A stretch of DNA of 56,837 nt from DATJHM01 sp035493895 (lineage in GTDB: Bacteria; Chloroflexota; Ktedonobacteria; Ktedonobacterales; Ktedonobacteraceae), in NCBI GenBank assembly GCA_035493895.1, contig DATJHM010000100.1:1-56837 (forward strand), written 5' to 3'. Below are positions 33,745-42,382 of this stretch, in pieces. Position 1 is the stretch's first letter, and each line of letters opens with the position of its first letter. The translations under genes were made by a program, and so were the position numbers. Below the pieces are notes generated by a model, which saw only the letters and a program-made list of their open reading frames with translations, had not been told where the DNA came from and searched no databases.

Positions 33745-34899
33745 ATGAGAAGACTTACCGTACTCGATTCGACGCTGCGCGAAGGTGAGCAGTTTGTCAG
33801 TAGTTACTTTACATTGGATCAGCGCCTGGAAATTGCTCGTTTGCTCGATAGAGTCGGCGTCACTTTCATCGAAGTGCCAACACCGGTTGCTTCAGTAGAG
33901 ACGCGCCGGGCGATCGAAGAGATTTGCAAGCTCAATCTGCGCGCACATATAGTGACGCACGTGCGCTGTGCCGAGGCTGATGTTGAGGCGGCCCTGGATA
34001 CTTCGGTTTATGGACTGAATCTCTTCTATGGCACCTCTGAAACGCTCCGTTCGTATAGTCACGGACGGCGCGTGGATCAGATCGTGCAGGAAGCGGTGCC
34101 GCTGATCCGGCGCATTCGCGATGCCGGACGCTATGTGCGCTTCTCTGCTGAAGATGCGTTTCGCAGTGATCTTGTAGATCTGTTGACCGTCTTTGATGCG
34201 GTGGTCGAGGCTGGTGCGCAGCGCATTGGCCTGCCCGATACGGTCGGCATCGCCACACCAAGACAGGTTGAGCGTATCATTCGCCTGTGCTCTGAGCGCT
34301 ACCCGGATGTCGGCATTGAGTTCCACGGACACAACGACACCGGTTGCGCAATTGCCAATGTTATCTCCGCTTATGAAGGTGGTGCTGATTGCCTGGACGT
34401 CACGGTCATGGGCATCGGCGAACGCAATGGTATCGCCTCACTGAGCGGCCTGATTGCACAACTCTATATTCATTATCCTGAACAGCTGGCAACCTATGAT
34501 CTGACTCAGCTTCCTGTGCTGGACCAGTACGTCGCAAGTTGTTTGAATATACCCATTCCTTTTAATGCTCCGATCACCGCCCCTTCTGCGTTTACGCACC
34601 GGGCCGGAGTACATACAAAGGCAATTTTGCAAAATCCACATGCCTATGAAGTCCTGAATCCAGAAGATTTCGGTCTTGTGCGGCACGTTGATGTGGGGTC
34701 CCGCCTGACTGGACGTTATGCGGTCGGGCACCATGCTGCATCGCTTGGGTTGCAGCTCAGTAATGACGAAATTAACCAACTCACCCGCGCCCTGAGGGAA
34801 CGTGCCGAAAGCGGTGCCCTGAACCAGGACGAGGTTAATAATTTTATACATCAATGGTATCAGGAACAGCAGAAAGGACATCTCGTATGGGAACGCTAG
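33745..34899 (+). CDS. Homocitrate synthase
   Basis: This 384-residue DRE-TIM protein condenses acetyl-CoA with 2-oxoglutarate to homocitrate, the first step towards alpha-aminoadipate. RLTVLDSTLREGEQFVSSYF is the N-terminal DRE motif (Asp8 and Arg12 region). The metal-binding His block is EFHGHNDTGCAIAN, and LDVTVMGIGERNGIASL is the (re-)acetyl-CoA synthase signature. It lies 13 bases after lysJK. Its 3' end overlaps the homoaconitase large-subunit start by 13 bases. In this operon homocitrate is a better fit than isopropylmalate or citramalate. Confidence 0.9.
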   Translation: MRRLTVLDSTLREGEQFVSSYFTLDQRLEIARLLDRVGVTFIEVPTPVASVETRRAIEEICKLNLRAHIVTHVRCAEADVEAALDTSVYGLNLFYGTSETLRSYSHGRRVDQIVQEAVPLIRRIRDAGRYVRFSAEDAFRSDLVDLLTVFDAVVEAGAQRIGLPDTVGIATPRQVERIIRLCSERYPDVGIEFHGHNDTGCAIANVISAYEGGADCLDVTVMGIGERNGIASLSGLIAQLYIHYPEQLATYDLTQLPVLDQYVASCLNIPIPFNAPITAPSAFTHRAGVHTKAILQNPHAYEVLNPEDFGLVRHVDVGSRLTGRYAVGHHAASLGLQLSNDEINQLTRALRERAESGALNQDEVNNFIHQWYQEQQKGHLVWER

Positions 34900-36137
34900 C
34901 CGAAGAGATTTTTAGTCACAAGCTTGGACGTACTGTCGAGCAAGGCGAGACGATTGTTGTCGATGTCGATCGTGTAATGAGTCATGACACAACAACCCCT
35001 CTGGCCATTCAGGCATTTCGTAAGTTGTCTGCACAGACAGGCGGACGCGTTTTTGATGCAAAGCGTTCACACTTCGTCTTCGATCACATTATTCCAGCGG
35101 CGACAATTGCCGCCGCGACCTTGCATCGTGATATCCGTACATTTGCTCGTGAGCAGGACATCTCTATTCTGCAACAGGGTATTTGCCATCAGGTCATGCC
35201 TGAGATGGGCTATATCGTTCCCGGTGACGTCATCGTTGGAGCAGATAGCCACTCCTGCACGTATGGTGCTCTGGGAGCGTTCGGCACAGGCATGGGCTCG
35301 ACGGACATCGGCGTGGCGTACGCAACCGGGCGCACCTGGTTCCGCGTGCCTACCACGATCAACGTGCACATTACCGGCGAATTGCAGCCTGGCGTCTTCG
35401 CCAAGGACGTGACGCTGGAGATGGTTCGTCGCATTGGCGTCGACGGTGCGAACTATCGCGCTCTCGAATATACTGGCGAGACCATTGAGCGCATGTCACA
35501 GAGCGAGCGCTTCACGTTCAGCAATATGGCGATCGAGATGGGCGGTAAGGCTGGTTTGATCGCAGCAGACGAGACCACCCGTGCCTGGTTGCATGGCCGA
35601 ACTGAGCGCGAGTATCCGATGCTTCGCCCGGTCAACCCACGCTACGAGCGGGTCGTCGAGATCGACGCCTCGAAGTTGCAGCCTTCCGTGGCCTGTCCCC
35701 CGGACGTCAATATCGTCAAGCCGGTCGGAGAGGTCGAGAATGTCAAGATCGATCAGGTGTTCCTGGGTACGTGCACAAATGGACGCCTGGACGACCTGGA
35801 AATCGCCGCTGGCATTCTGAAGGGCAAGCGCATTCACCCTGATATCCGTATGGTCATTGTGCCCGCCTCACGCGAGGTCTATCTCGAAGCGATGCGCCTT
35901 GGCTATCTTGAGATCTTCGCCGAGGCCGGAGCTTCCGTTGGCACTCCTGGTTGCGGACCCTGCATCGGTCGTCACTTCGGCGTCCTTGCTCCGGGTGAGC
36001 GCGCTTTGACCACGATGAACCGCAATTTCACGGGCCGCATGGGCGATCCGACCGCTGAAATCTATCTGGGCAGCCCGGCCACTGTTGCCGCAACCGCGCT
36101 GACCGGCCATATTACCGATCCTCGTAACTATCTCTAA
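34887..36137 (+). CDS. Homoaconitase large subunit
   Basis: A 416-residue aconitase-family catalytic subunit that isomerises homocitrate via homoaconitate to homoisocitrate. FVFDHIIPA, DSHSCTYGALGAFGTGMGSTD and TWFRVPTTINVHITGELQPG are the family blocks. The iron-sulfur cysteines are in the DSHSC block, FLGTCTNGRLDD and GTPGCGPCIGRH. The start is the ATG at 34887, within the end of the homocitrate synthase gene, with AGAAAGGA upstream; upstream in-frame starts lie further into that gene. The length and motifs fit the LeuC/HacA-like group, and the operon fixes the homoaconitase role. Confidence 0.9.
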   Translation: MGTLAEEIFSHKLGRTVEQGETIVVDVDRVMSHDTTTPLAIQAFRKLSAQTGGRVFDAKRSHFVFDHIIPAATIAAATLHRDIRTFAREQDISILQQGICHQVMPEMGYIVPGDVIVGADSHSCTYGALGAFGTGMGSTDIGVAYATGRTWFRVPTTINVHITGELQPGVFAKDVTLEMVRRIGVDGANYRALEYTGETIERMSQSERFTFSNMAIEMGGKAGLIAADETTRAWLHGRTEREYPMLRPVNPRYERVVEIDASKLQPSVACPPDVNIVKPVGEVENVKIDQVFLGTCTNGRLDDLEIAAGILKGKRIHPDIRMVIVPASREVYLEAMRLGYLEIFAEAGASVGTPGCGPCIGRHFGVLAPGERALTTMNRNFTGRMGDPTAEIYLGSPATVAATALTGHITDPRNYL

Positions 36138-36152
36138 CGCGCATGATCCAGA

Positions 36153-36181
36153 GGAATGTGCGAGATGAGAAGGCGCATTCC
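36153..36181 (+). other. Hairpin between homoaconitase subunit genes
   Basis: GGAATGTGC (36153-36161) and GCGCATTCC (36173-36181) pair with one G-U. It lies within a 120-base spacer that is unusually long for this tightly packed operon. It has no T-run, so it may be an mRNA-processing or stability element. Confidence 0.5.
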
Positions 36182-36257
36182 AGGATGCTTGAAAACGCTG
36201 CCACTCAGGTCGCTGCCGCGGCCTGAATGGTCTGCAATGTGAAAGGACCAAAAACTC

Positions 36258-36746
36258 ATGGCTCGCATCTGGAAGCTTGGGGACAATATCAATACTGATG
36301 TGATTATCCCTGGACGTTATAATGTCACAACCGACCGCGCACAATTAGCGCGCTATTGCCTGTGTGAAGTATTGCCGGAATATCCTACGACGGTTCAGCA
36401 GGGCGATGTAATGCTGGGAGGGCACAATTTCGGTTGTGGTTCATCCCGTGAACATGCCCCGGCGGCCTTGCAGGCATCCGGCTTGAAGGTGATTATCGCG
36501 CGTAGTTTTGCGCGTATCTTCTATCGTAATTCCGTCAATATCGGTTTGCCCGTGCTCGTTTGTGAGGAAGCGGTATTGAACAGTGAAAACGGTCAGGAGA
36601 TCGATGCCAACCTGGAGACCGGCGTTATTCGTAATCTGACGACCGGCCAGACCTTCCAGTCTGATCCGCTCGATCCCTTTGTCGCACGTATTGTGGCAGC
36701 AGGGGGAATCATCAATCTTATTCAGCAGGAAGGAACCCTGCGATGA
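36258..36746 (+). CDS. Homoaconitase small subunit
   Basis: A 162-residue LeuD/aconitase-C-like subunit. ARIWKLGDNINTDVIIPGRY is the N-terminal block, and GGHNFGCGSSREHAPAAL the swivelling-domain active-site segment with its GCGSSREHAP signature. It pairs with the large subunit encoded 120 bases upstream. The ATG follows GAAAGGA. The end overlaps the dehydrogenase start by 4 bases (ATGA), so they are likely translationally coupled. Confidence 0.92.
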   Translation: MARIWKLGDNINTDVIIPGRYNVTTDRAQLARYCLCEVLPEYPTTVQQGDVMLGGHNFGCGSSREHAPAALQASGLKVIIARSFARIFYRNSVNIGLPVLVCEEAVLNSENGQEIDANLETGVIRNLTTGQTFQSDPLDPFVARIVAAGGIINLIQQEGTLR

Positions 36747-37837
36747 AGCGGCCAGATCTTCAGCGGCCCCCGCAGGTCTGTGTGGTTCCCGGAGATGATG
36801 CGGCCCCTGAGGTTGTGCGTCCGACGGCAGAGCTGTTGCAGCGTCTGGTTCCAGAGATTCGCTTTACTGAGGCCATTTGTGGACGTGAAGCGCAGGCACA
36901 GTATGGCGAGGCCTTCCCCGCTCAGACAAAAGCTGCTATCGATGCCGCTGATTGTACGCTCTTTGGCGCAAGTGGTGGCCCGAGCAGACCCATTCTCTGG
37001 TATCTGCGCTGGGGAAAGCAAACGTACTCCAATATTCGTCCCGTACGCTGGCTGCCTGGATACAGTAGTCCGATGCGCAATCCCGAGCGTATTGACTACG
37101 TGATTGTGCGCGATAACCTGGAGGGCATGTATCCGCCACGTGAGGGGGATATCAGCGAACTGAGTGCTCTGACGAGCAGTGCATCCTGGTGGTTGCCCGT
37201 GCCGACGGATAAGCAGGGCGCGTACGCCATCAAAGTTTCTACGGATGAGCAGATGCGACGTGTGGCGGTCACTGCTTGCGAACTCGCAGTGCAGCGGCGC
37301 GAAGCTGGTTATCCCGGTCGGGTAACGTTGGGCGCGAAATACTCGATTCAGCCGCGCACGGATGGGCGTTTCCGCACGATCGTGCGCGATGCCGTCAGTG
37401 AGTATCCCGAATTGAGCTACCAGGAATTTCTCGTGGACGATATGGCGCGGCGCATCGTTGCAGTGCCCGAGACGCTGGACGTGGTTGTGCTCAATAATGA
37501 GCATGGCGATATTCTGGCGGATGCTGCCAGTGGCACGATCGGTGGCCTTGGTCTGTGTCCGAGTGCCTGTTATGGTGCGGACTATGCCTACTTTGAGCCC
37601 GTGCATGGTTCCGCTCCTGATCTCGCAGGGAAGAATAGTATCAATCCTACAGCGATGCTCCTGACCGGAACGATGATGCTGGAGTATTTTGGCTATGATG
37701 AACAGGCCAATCTGTTAGCTCGAGCGATTCAAGAGGTGTATAGTCAGGGTGAGGTACTTACCAGCGATCAGGGTGGTCAGGCCAGTACCAGCGATTTCTT
37801 CGCGGAAGTGCGCAAGCAGTTGTTTGCGATTGCCTGA
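36743..37837 (+). CDS. Homoisocitrate dehydrogenase
   Basis: A 364-residue decarboxylating dehydrogenase of the isocitrate/isopropylmalate family that turns homoisocitrate into alpha-ketoadipate. VCVVPGDDAAPEVVRPTAEL is the N-terminal beta-strand and nucleotide block. DYVIVRDNLEGMYPPREGD is the substrate-binding loop, and YFEPVHGSAPDLAGKNSINP the C-terminal signature with the metal and cofactor residues. The Leu/Glu of isopropylmalate/isocitrate specificity is not decisive by eye, so the homoisocitrate assignment leans on the operon. This is the last gene of the lysine operon; the next step needs an aminotransferase not found here. Confidence 0.88.
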   Translation: MKRPDLQRPPQVCVVPGDDAAPEVVRPTAELLQRLVPEIRFTEAICGREAQAQYGEAFPAQTKAAIDAADCTLFGASGGPSRPILWYLRWGKQTYSNIRPVRWLPGYSSPMRNPERIDYVIVRDNLEGMYPPREGDISELSALTSSASWWLPVPTDKQGAYAIKVSTDEQMRRVAVTACELAVQRREAGYPGRVTLGAKYSIQPRTDGRFRTIVRDAVSEYPELSYQEFLVDDMARRIVAVPETLDVVVLNNEHGDILADAASGTIGGLGLCPSACYGADYAYFEPVHGSAPDLAGKNSINPTAMLLTGTMMLEYFGYDEQANLLARAIQEVYSQGEVLTSDQGGQASTSDFFAEVRKQLFAIA

Positions 37838-38225
37838 TAGCAAGCCGCACGAGCCCGTCCGACAGACAAAAGATTTTTCATGTTTCTCGTTTATAATGCA
37901 ATGAGGGTTGCCAGCCGCACGTTGGCAGCCCTCATTGCATTATACGTATTACAAACACGAGTGAGCACCACTAGAACAGTACGCAAGAAAAGTTTGCATA
38001 TGGCGTTCTCTCTATGGAGTCCAGAAAGAACTTCTAGTTTCCGTGTTTTGAACGCATAATCTGTATCATATTGTTTCAATAATACCCTTTTTATGTGACC
38101 TTTCCTGCGCACCGTGCGTCTCAATAGAGAGAAAATCAATTGGCGTAGGTGGCGTTGTATGGGTGGTAGATGTATGTTGACTTTCGCGAAATGAAAAATA
38201 TAAGCAAATTTCCGAAGGATAGGAT
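37838..38225. other. Intergenic region after the lysine operon
   Basis: It contains the long hairpin at 37893-37943. Beyond that the sequence is AT-rich and no gene is supportable up to the small ORF at 38226. Confidence 0.5.
37893..37943 (+). terminator. Terminator of the lysine operon
   Basis: ATAATGCAATGAGGGTTGCC-A (37893-37913) and TGGCAGCCCTCATTGCATTA-T (37923-37943) form a 21-bp stem with one G-U pair and a 9-base loop. A T-run does not follow, but the stem is the strongest hairpin in the window. Confidence 0.75.
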
Positions 38226-38465
38226 ATGAATATGCTTATGAGAAGGAATGGGAACACACCGCTTTTTTTAGGCTTCTCGGCCTTTTTTTTCTGTTGTAGT
38301 GCTGCTTTTCTTTGTTATGTAATCTTCTTCAACACAACCTCAGGATTGTTGTACCTCGTCTGCCAGTTATTAGCGGCTCTGGCTGTGATTATGCTCATCA
38401 GTAGTATGATGGTGATGACAGCCATTAGTAGCAGTAGAATGACCTTGAAACAAAACAAGAGATAA
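38226..38465 (+). CDS. Small two-helix membrane protein
   Basis: A 79-residue hydrophobic protein with two clear membrane segments (FLGFSAFFFCCSAAFLCYVI and LLYLVCQLLAALAVIMLIS) and a basic C-terminus (KQNKR). GGATAGGAT precedes the ATG. I do not recognise it. It is convergent with another small membrane protein at 38488. Confidence 0.55.
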   Translation: MNMLMRRNGNTPLFLGFSAFFFCCSAAFLCYVIFFNTTSGLLYLVCQLLAALAVIMLISSMMVMTAISSSRMTLKQNKR

Positions 38466-38487
38466 GGCTTGATGCGCATTGATGGCA

Positions 38488-38658
38488 TTAACCCCCGGGA
38501 CCAAAGGGCGATATGTTGGCGGCATGCTGCGGTTGGCTCCAGAAAAGCAGCACTGCGAAGATCACTGCCGCCAGCATGATTGCGATCGTAATCACGAGGA
38601 CGAGCCGTATCAGAAACATCTTATCTACTTTAAAGAAAATGGCGATCCTATTCTTCAT
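38488..38658 (-). CDS. Small single-helix membrane protein
   Basis: A 56-residue protein starting at the ATG at 38658, with GGGAGAGG upstream. One hydrophobic segment (IRLVLVITIAIMLAAVIFAV then LLFW) follows a basic N-terminus (KNRIAIFFKVDK). The tail is Pro/Gly-rich. Function is unknown. Its 3' end lies 22 bases from the end of the other small membrane protein. Confidence 0.5.
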   Translation of the reverse strand: MKNRIAIFFKVDKMFLIRLVLVITIAIMLAAVIFAVLLFWSQPQHAANISPFGPGG

Positions 38659-38980
38659 GGTATACCTCTCCCTTGCTAGCATCTTTCCTCAGAATGGCAA
38701 ATCACATTACACAACCCGCTTGCTTGTAGTATAGCAACTCAGCTATTCTCTCGCGTATAAAGTGATCTGCTTTGCACTCTGCTGGTTGTTATCAAAATAG
38801 TCCTCTACTTTTTGTTGGCGATGTTATGCTATGATAAATAATATCGATAGATTACAAGTGGTGACTTTCCGGGTTTTCCTCTGAGATCAGAGAACACAAG
38901 AAGCTACTGTGATAAAATAAAGCAAGAGCATAGATGCTGAGAAGAAGAAACGGCTGTGCTGCTAAATAGGGAAAACGACG
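38659..38980. other. Intergenic region upstream of the DUF983 gene
   Basis: AT-rich, no gene seen. It must hold promoters for both neighbours; a TATGAT box near 38829 is a weak plus-strand -10 candidate. Confidence 0.35.
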
Positions 38981-39337
38981 ATGGATTTCTTGACGATGTT
39001 AGAACGTGGGCTACTGCTGCGTTGCCCGGTTTGCGGTAAGGGCAAACTGTTCCGGGGCTTTTTTAAAATGAATGAGCGTTGCCCATTTTGTGGACTGGTC
39101 TATGAGCGCGAGGTGGGCTATTTCAGCAGTGCCATGGCAATTAACCTGGTAGTAAGCGAGCTGCTGATTACGGCGGTTGTTTTGCCATTAGCCTGGAATG
39201 CGCAGATACCTCTGGTACCCCTTCTGCTATTCGCCTCTCCGATGCCATTTTTATTGCCTGTGCTGTTATATCGACACAGCCGCTCCTTCTGGTTGAGCTT
39301 CAATTACTATTTCCACCCGCTGAATAGTGATTTATAG
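38981..39337 (+). CDS. DUF983 family zinc-ribbon membrane protein
   Basis: A 118-residue protein. CPVCGKGKLFRGFF and CPFCGLVYEREVGYFSSA form a four-Cys zinc ribbon at the N-terminus. Two hydrophobic segments (LLITAVVLPLAW and LVPLLLFASPMPFLLPVLL) then anchor it. This layout is DUF983. Its role is not established. The downstream PPOX-like gene starts 119 bases on, and the two may be co-transcribed. Confidence 0.85.
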   Translation: MDFLTMLERGLLLRCPVCGKGKLFRGFFKMNERCPFCGLVYEREVGYFSSAMAINLVVSELLITAVVLPLAWNAQIPLVPLLLFASPMPFLLPVLLYRHSRSFWLSFNYYFHPLNSDL

Positions 39338-39456
39338 CTGGTATAACTATCAGGGGAATGTTTCCGTCTGCTGTGCTGTTTCTAGGTGAAGAGTATCTCT
39401 CCAGCAATACAGGAGAGATTTTTATTGTGGACTGTAACAGAAGAGAGAAGGATCTG

Positions 39457-39852
39457 ATGGGCGTTATTTCGCAGGAACATCTGAACATTCTTGAAAGCAC
39501 GGCGCTGGCTCATGTGGCAACGATAGGCCCTAAGGGAGAGCCTCAGAATACGCCGGTCTGGTTTGCTTGGGATGGCCAGTATTTGTTATTTAGCCAGACG
39601 AAGGGACGGCAGAAATATCGCAATGTGAAGCGCGATCCGCATGTCGCTCTCTCAATTGTCGATCCAGCCGATCCTTATCACTATATTGAGATTCGTGGTA
39701 AAGTTGTGCGTATCGATGAGGACCCGGATCTGGCATTTATTAATTCTATGGCGAAGAAATATCTGGGTGTGGAGAAATATCCTGGACATCGTCCCGGAGA
39801 CGAGCGCGTTGTGATTGTGGTTGAGCCTGAACGCACTTCTTCGATGGGCTAA
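39457..39852 (+). CDS. Pyridoxamine 5'-phosphate oxidase-like (PPOX) flavoprotein
   Basis: A 131-residue split-barrel flavin- or F420-binding protein. ALAHVATIGPKGEPQNTPVW is the N-terminal barrel strand pair, FSQTKGRQKYRNVKRDPHV the phosphate-binding region, and IEIRGKVVRIDEDPD a later strand. It resembles the F420-dependent PPOX subgroup (TIGR03618-like). I place the start at ATG 39457 with GAGAAGG 6 bases upstream; in-frame codons further upstream encode unrelated sequence. Substrate unknown; a general reductase or oxidase is plausible. Confidence 0.83.
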   Translation: MGVISQEHLNILESTALAHVATIGPKGEPQNTPVWFAWDGQYLLFSQTKGRQKYRNVKRDPHVALSIVDPADPYHYIEIRGKVVRIDEDPDLAFINSMAKKYLGVEKYPGHRPGDERVVIVVEPERTSSMG

Positions 39853-39904
39853 GCGCGTCTTTGTAAGCGAAATCCTGCAACGGCATTGTAGAGGTGCAGC
39901 TTGT

Positions 39905-40095
39905 TTGCAATGTCACGGAAATGATAGGAGATTCCCCTTATTTCCGTGACATTGCGGCTTGTCTGCGACCGGGTTGCTCTCCGATCGGAGATTCTCGTCA
40001 TCGCCCCGGTCGCAGACAAGCGGCGACTCTACGGGATTGATGGGAGATTCCTGTATTTCCGTGATATTGCAGACAAGCCGCGCCGCTACGGGGAC
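39905..40095. repeat. Cluster of REP-like palindromes, GCAGACAAGC family
   Basis: Two perfect inverted repeats lie side by side. AATGTCACGGAAAT (39909-39922) pairs with ATTTCCGTGACATT (39940-39953), and GCTTGTCTGCGACCGGG (39957-39973) with CCCGGTCGCAGACAAGC (40005-40021). Further REP cores follow at about 40022 (CGGCGACTCTACGG) and 40070 (GCAGACAAGCCGCGCCGC). It lies just beyond the convergent Kelch-type gene. Confidence 0.7.
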
Positions 40096-41147
40096 GACAG
40101 GTGCCAGCTATAGCCATTCCACAGCCAGGTTTGACTGTTGCCGATGGTTTTGTTGGGCGTATGGACGACATAGGCTACGATCTCCTGCTGGTTGCTTTGA
40201 TAAGCGCCCAATGTGTAGAGGCCGCCGGGAGCCTGAGCGCTGATGCGCTGTGTCCAGTTAGTGCCATTCCAGGTCCAGGTATCATTGAGATCGGTTGGCG
40301 CGCTGCTTGCTCCAGCGAACAAGACGGTCTGGTGATGAGCCTCATCGTAGACCAGCGCCGCCCCCGAGCGAGCTGGTGGCACAGTCTGAGGATGGAGCTG
40401 TTGCCAGTTGGAGCCGTCCCAGGTCCAGGTCTCGTTACTTGCACCGGAGAGTGGATTGCCGCCGAAGAGCAGGACATAGTGTTGAGCGGCATCATAGGCC
40501 ATACTGGCGCGAACCTGAGCGGGTGGACTTTGCATGGTTGCGAGCTGTTGCCAGTTGGAGCCGTCCCAGGTCCAGGTCTCATTGCTGGGGGGCGATGCGC
40601 TATCGGTACTGGCTGCTTCGCCACCGAAGAGCAAGATACGCTGATGGGCGGCATCGTAGGTCATGCTAGCAAGCGCACGCGCAGAAGGTGCGTTGTCAGG
40701 GTGGGCCTGTTGCCAGGTCGTGCCATTCCAGATCCAGGTATCGCCGAGCAGAGCGCCCCGGGCATCGACCCCCCCGAAGAGCACGATCTGTCCATGCACT
40801 GCGTCATAGGCCATACTGGCCTCTGTACGTCCGGGCGGGTTGGTGGCAGGATGGGCCTGTTGCCATGTGTGACCATCCCAGAGCCAGGTATCGTTGCGAT
40901 CACTGCCGCCGAAGAGCACCGTGACGCTACGTCGGGCATCATAGGCGAGCGTCCCTTCCAGGCGTGCCGGGGCAATCTGAGTATGCTCGACTGTACCAGT
41001 AGCTGCTGGTGATGTAGTTGCCTGCGTTGTTGGCTTCGCGCTTGCGGCAAGGTTGGGTGTTTCCTGGCCACAGGCTGCCAGCCAGCAAGGAAGGCAGCAT
41101 ATCGCTAGCAGGAGTGCCAGGGACTGGCCGCGTGAACAAAGCTTCAT
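40086..41147 (-). CDS. Kelch/galactose-oxidase-like beta-propeller lipoprotein
   Basis: A 353-residue lipoprotein: LALLLAICCLPCWLAAC is a signal sequence with lipobox Cys (LAAC). The rest is about six repeats of the Kelch type, each with a block like YDAxxxxxVLFGGxxxxxDTWxW and a following WQQxxPxxxPxxR. Examples are TVLFGGSDRNDTWLWDG, IVLFGGVDARGALLGDTWIW and LLFGGNPLSGASNETWTWDG. It forms an extracytoplasmic beta-propeller that may bind glycans or proteins. I use the ATG at 41147; an ATG at 41159 is possible. No enzymatic residues are apparent. Confidence 0.83.
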   Translation of the reverse strand: MKLCSRGQSLALLLAICCLPCWLAACGQETPNLAASAKPTTQATTSPAATGTVEHTQIAPARLEGTLAYDARRSVTVLFGGSDRNDTWLWDGHTWQQAHPATNPPGRTEASMAYDAVHGQIVLFGGVDARGALLGDTWIWNGTTWQQAHPDNAPSARALASMTYDAAHQRILLFGGEAASTDSASPPSNETWTWDGSNWQQLATMQSPPAQVRASMAYDAAQHYVLLFGGNPLSGASNETWTWDGSNWQQLHPQTVPPARSGAALVYDEAHHQTVLFAGASSAPTDLNDTWTWNGTNWTQRISAQAPGGLYTLGAYQSNQQEIVAYVVHTPNKTIGNSQTWLWNGYSWHLSSP

Positions 41148-41262
41148 CGAAGAGTGCATCCTCTCATTTTTTTCAGCAACAAATAAACATCTATGCAAAT
41201 AAACGCACAGATCGCTCAAAACGACTTATTTTTTGAGCTTCTCTAGCGTTTATGCAAAAAGA

Positions 41263-41299
41263 GATGCAGAGATATCCTTGCTTATTGTATCTCTGCATC
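41263..41299 (-). terminator. Rho-independent terminator of the universal stress protein gene
   Basis: On the minus strand GATGCAGAGATA and TATCTCTGCATC form a perfect 12-bp stem, followed by CTCTTTTTGC (T-run at about 41260-41256). It lies 10 bases past the stop codon. Confidence 0.8.
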
Positions 41300-41308
41300 A
41301 TGACGTAT

Positions 41309-42325
41309 TCATCTGTATGTTGTGGATACCTGTGCCCCCTCAGGAATAGCAGGAACGTGATTGACCATATCTGCGGGGCGTATCACCAGAATTGGTAGCC
41401 GTGAGGCCCGCAAAACACGCTCAGTGATGCTGCCAACAGCCCAGCGCAAAAGGCCACCATGACCATGTGTTGTCAGAACTAGCAAATCACTGCACTCGCG
41501 AGGCAGCGTGCCATCACCGTGTTCTGCAATGGTGAGTATCGTTTCTGCCACGTCGTGACTGACAACGACCGAACTGGTGAGGTGTGGTATACCAGTGGAA
41601 GGCAGCTTTGTTTGTGTCTGATCGATCACCATATGCAGGTACTGCTCGGCCCGTTGAATGCGCTGCGCCAGCTCGATAGGCTGATGCGTCTCTTCATCTT
41701 CGTGCTCGACGATAGGCGGTTTGACCACGCGCAACAGATGAACTTCTCCCGTTGTCTGTTGAGAGAGTCCCGCTACCAGTTGCAGAGCTGGCTCCAGGGC
41801 ACTGCGCGCTCGTGCCGAACCATCCAGCGGCAACAGGGCACGGAAGCTACGCGCTGGATCAGTATGAGAGTGGGTCAGAGGGCCTCCCTCATTTAAGATC
41901 AGGACTGGTATAGTGGCATGGAGCGCGACTTTTTCGGCAATGCTGCCCATCAGCCAGCGTTTCATTCCGGTATAGCCGTGGCTACAAAGCACAATCAGTT
42001 CGGTCGCATAAGATCTGGCGAGCGTGAGAATGGTTGAAGCAACCGGACCAATGATGGCGACCGCTTCGGTTTCTATCTCTGCCAGATCGGGATGACGAGC
42101 CATTCTATTGAGGTACTGCTTCGCCTCATCCAGGTCTGCATCTATTACTGTTTGTACCATAGATTCAGGCTCTGTCGCCATATAGGGCCAGTACTCCGTT
42201 GAGGTGCTCACTACGCGCACCAGCACTATTTTACCGCCAACGGCACGTGCCAGTCGCCCGGCTGTAGGAATGGCCTGTTCAGCACGAATTGAGCCATCCA
42301 GTGGAACGAGTAGACGCTGAAACAT
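41309..42325 (-). CDS. Tandem universal stress protein (two UspA domains)
   Basis: A 338-residue protein of two UspA domains. Domain 1 starts FQRLLVPLDGSIRAEQAIPT and ends with CSHGYTGMKRWLMGSIAEKV; domain 2 has FRALLPLDGSARARSALEPA and THGHGGLLRWAVGSITERVL. Both carry the G-2x-G-9x-G-(S/T) ATP-binding motif. Such proteins help cells survive nutrient, oxidative or oxygen stress. The start is ATG 42325 with GGAGG upstream. It is directly downstream of the multicopper oxidase gene and may be co-expressed with it. Confidence 0.9.
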   Translation of the reverse strand: MFQRLLVPLDGSIRAEQAIPTAGRLARAVGGKIVLVRVVSTSTEYWPYMATEPESMVQTVIDADLDEAKQYLNRMARHPDLAEIETEAVAIIGPVASTILTLARSYATELIVLCSHGYTGMKRWLMGSIAEKVALHATIPVLILNEGGPLTHSHTDPARSFRALLPLDGSARARSALEPALQLVAGLSQQTTGEVHLLRVVKPPIVEHEDEETHQPIELAQRIQRAEQYLHMVIDQTQTKLPSTGIPHLTSSVVVSHDVAETILTIAEHGDGTLPRECSDLLVLTTHGHGGLLRWAVGSITERVLRASRLPILVIRPADMVNHVPAIPEGAQVSTTYR

Positions 42326-42382
42326 GATCAAATCCTCCACAAAGCATTAAAAGCGTGCTTGCTCTTGTTTGCTGTTATCCTT

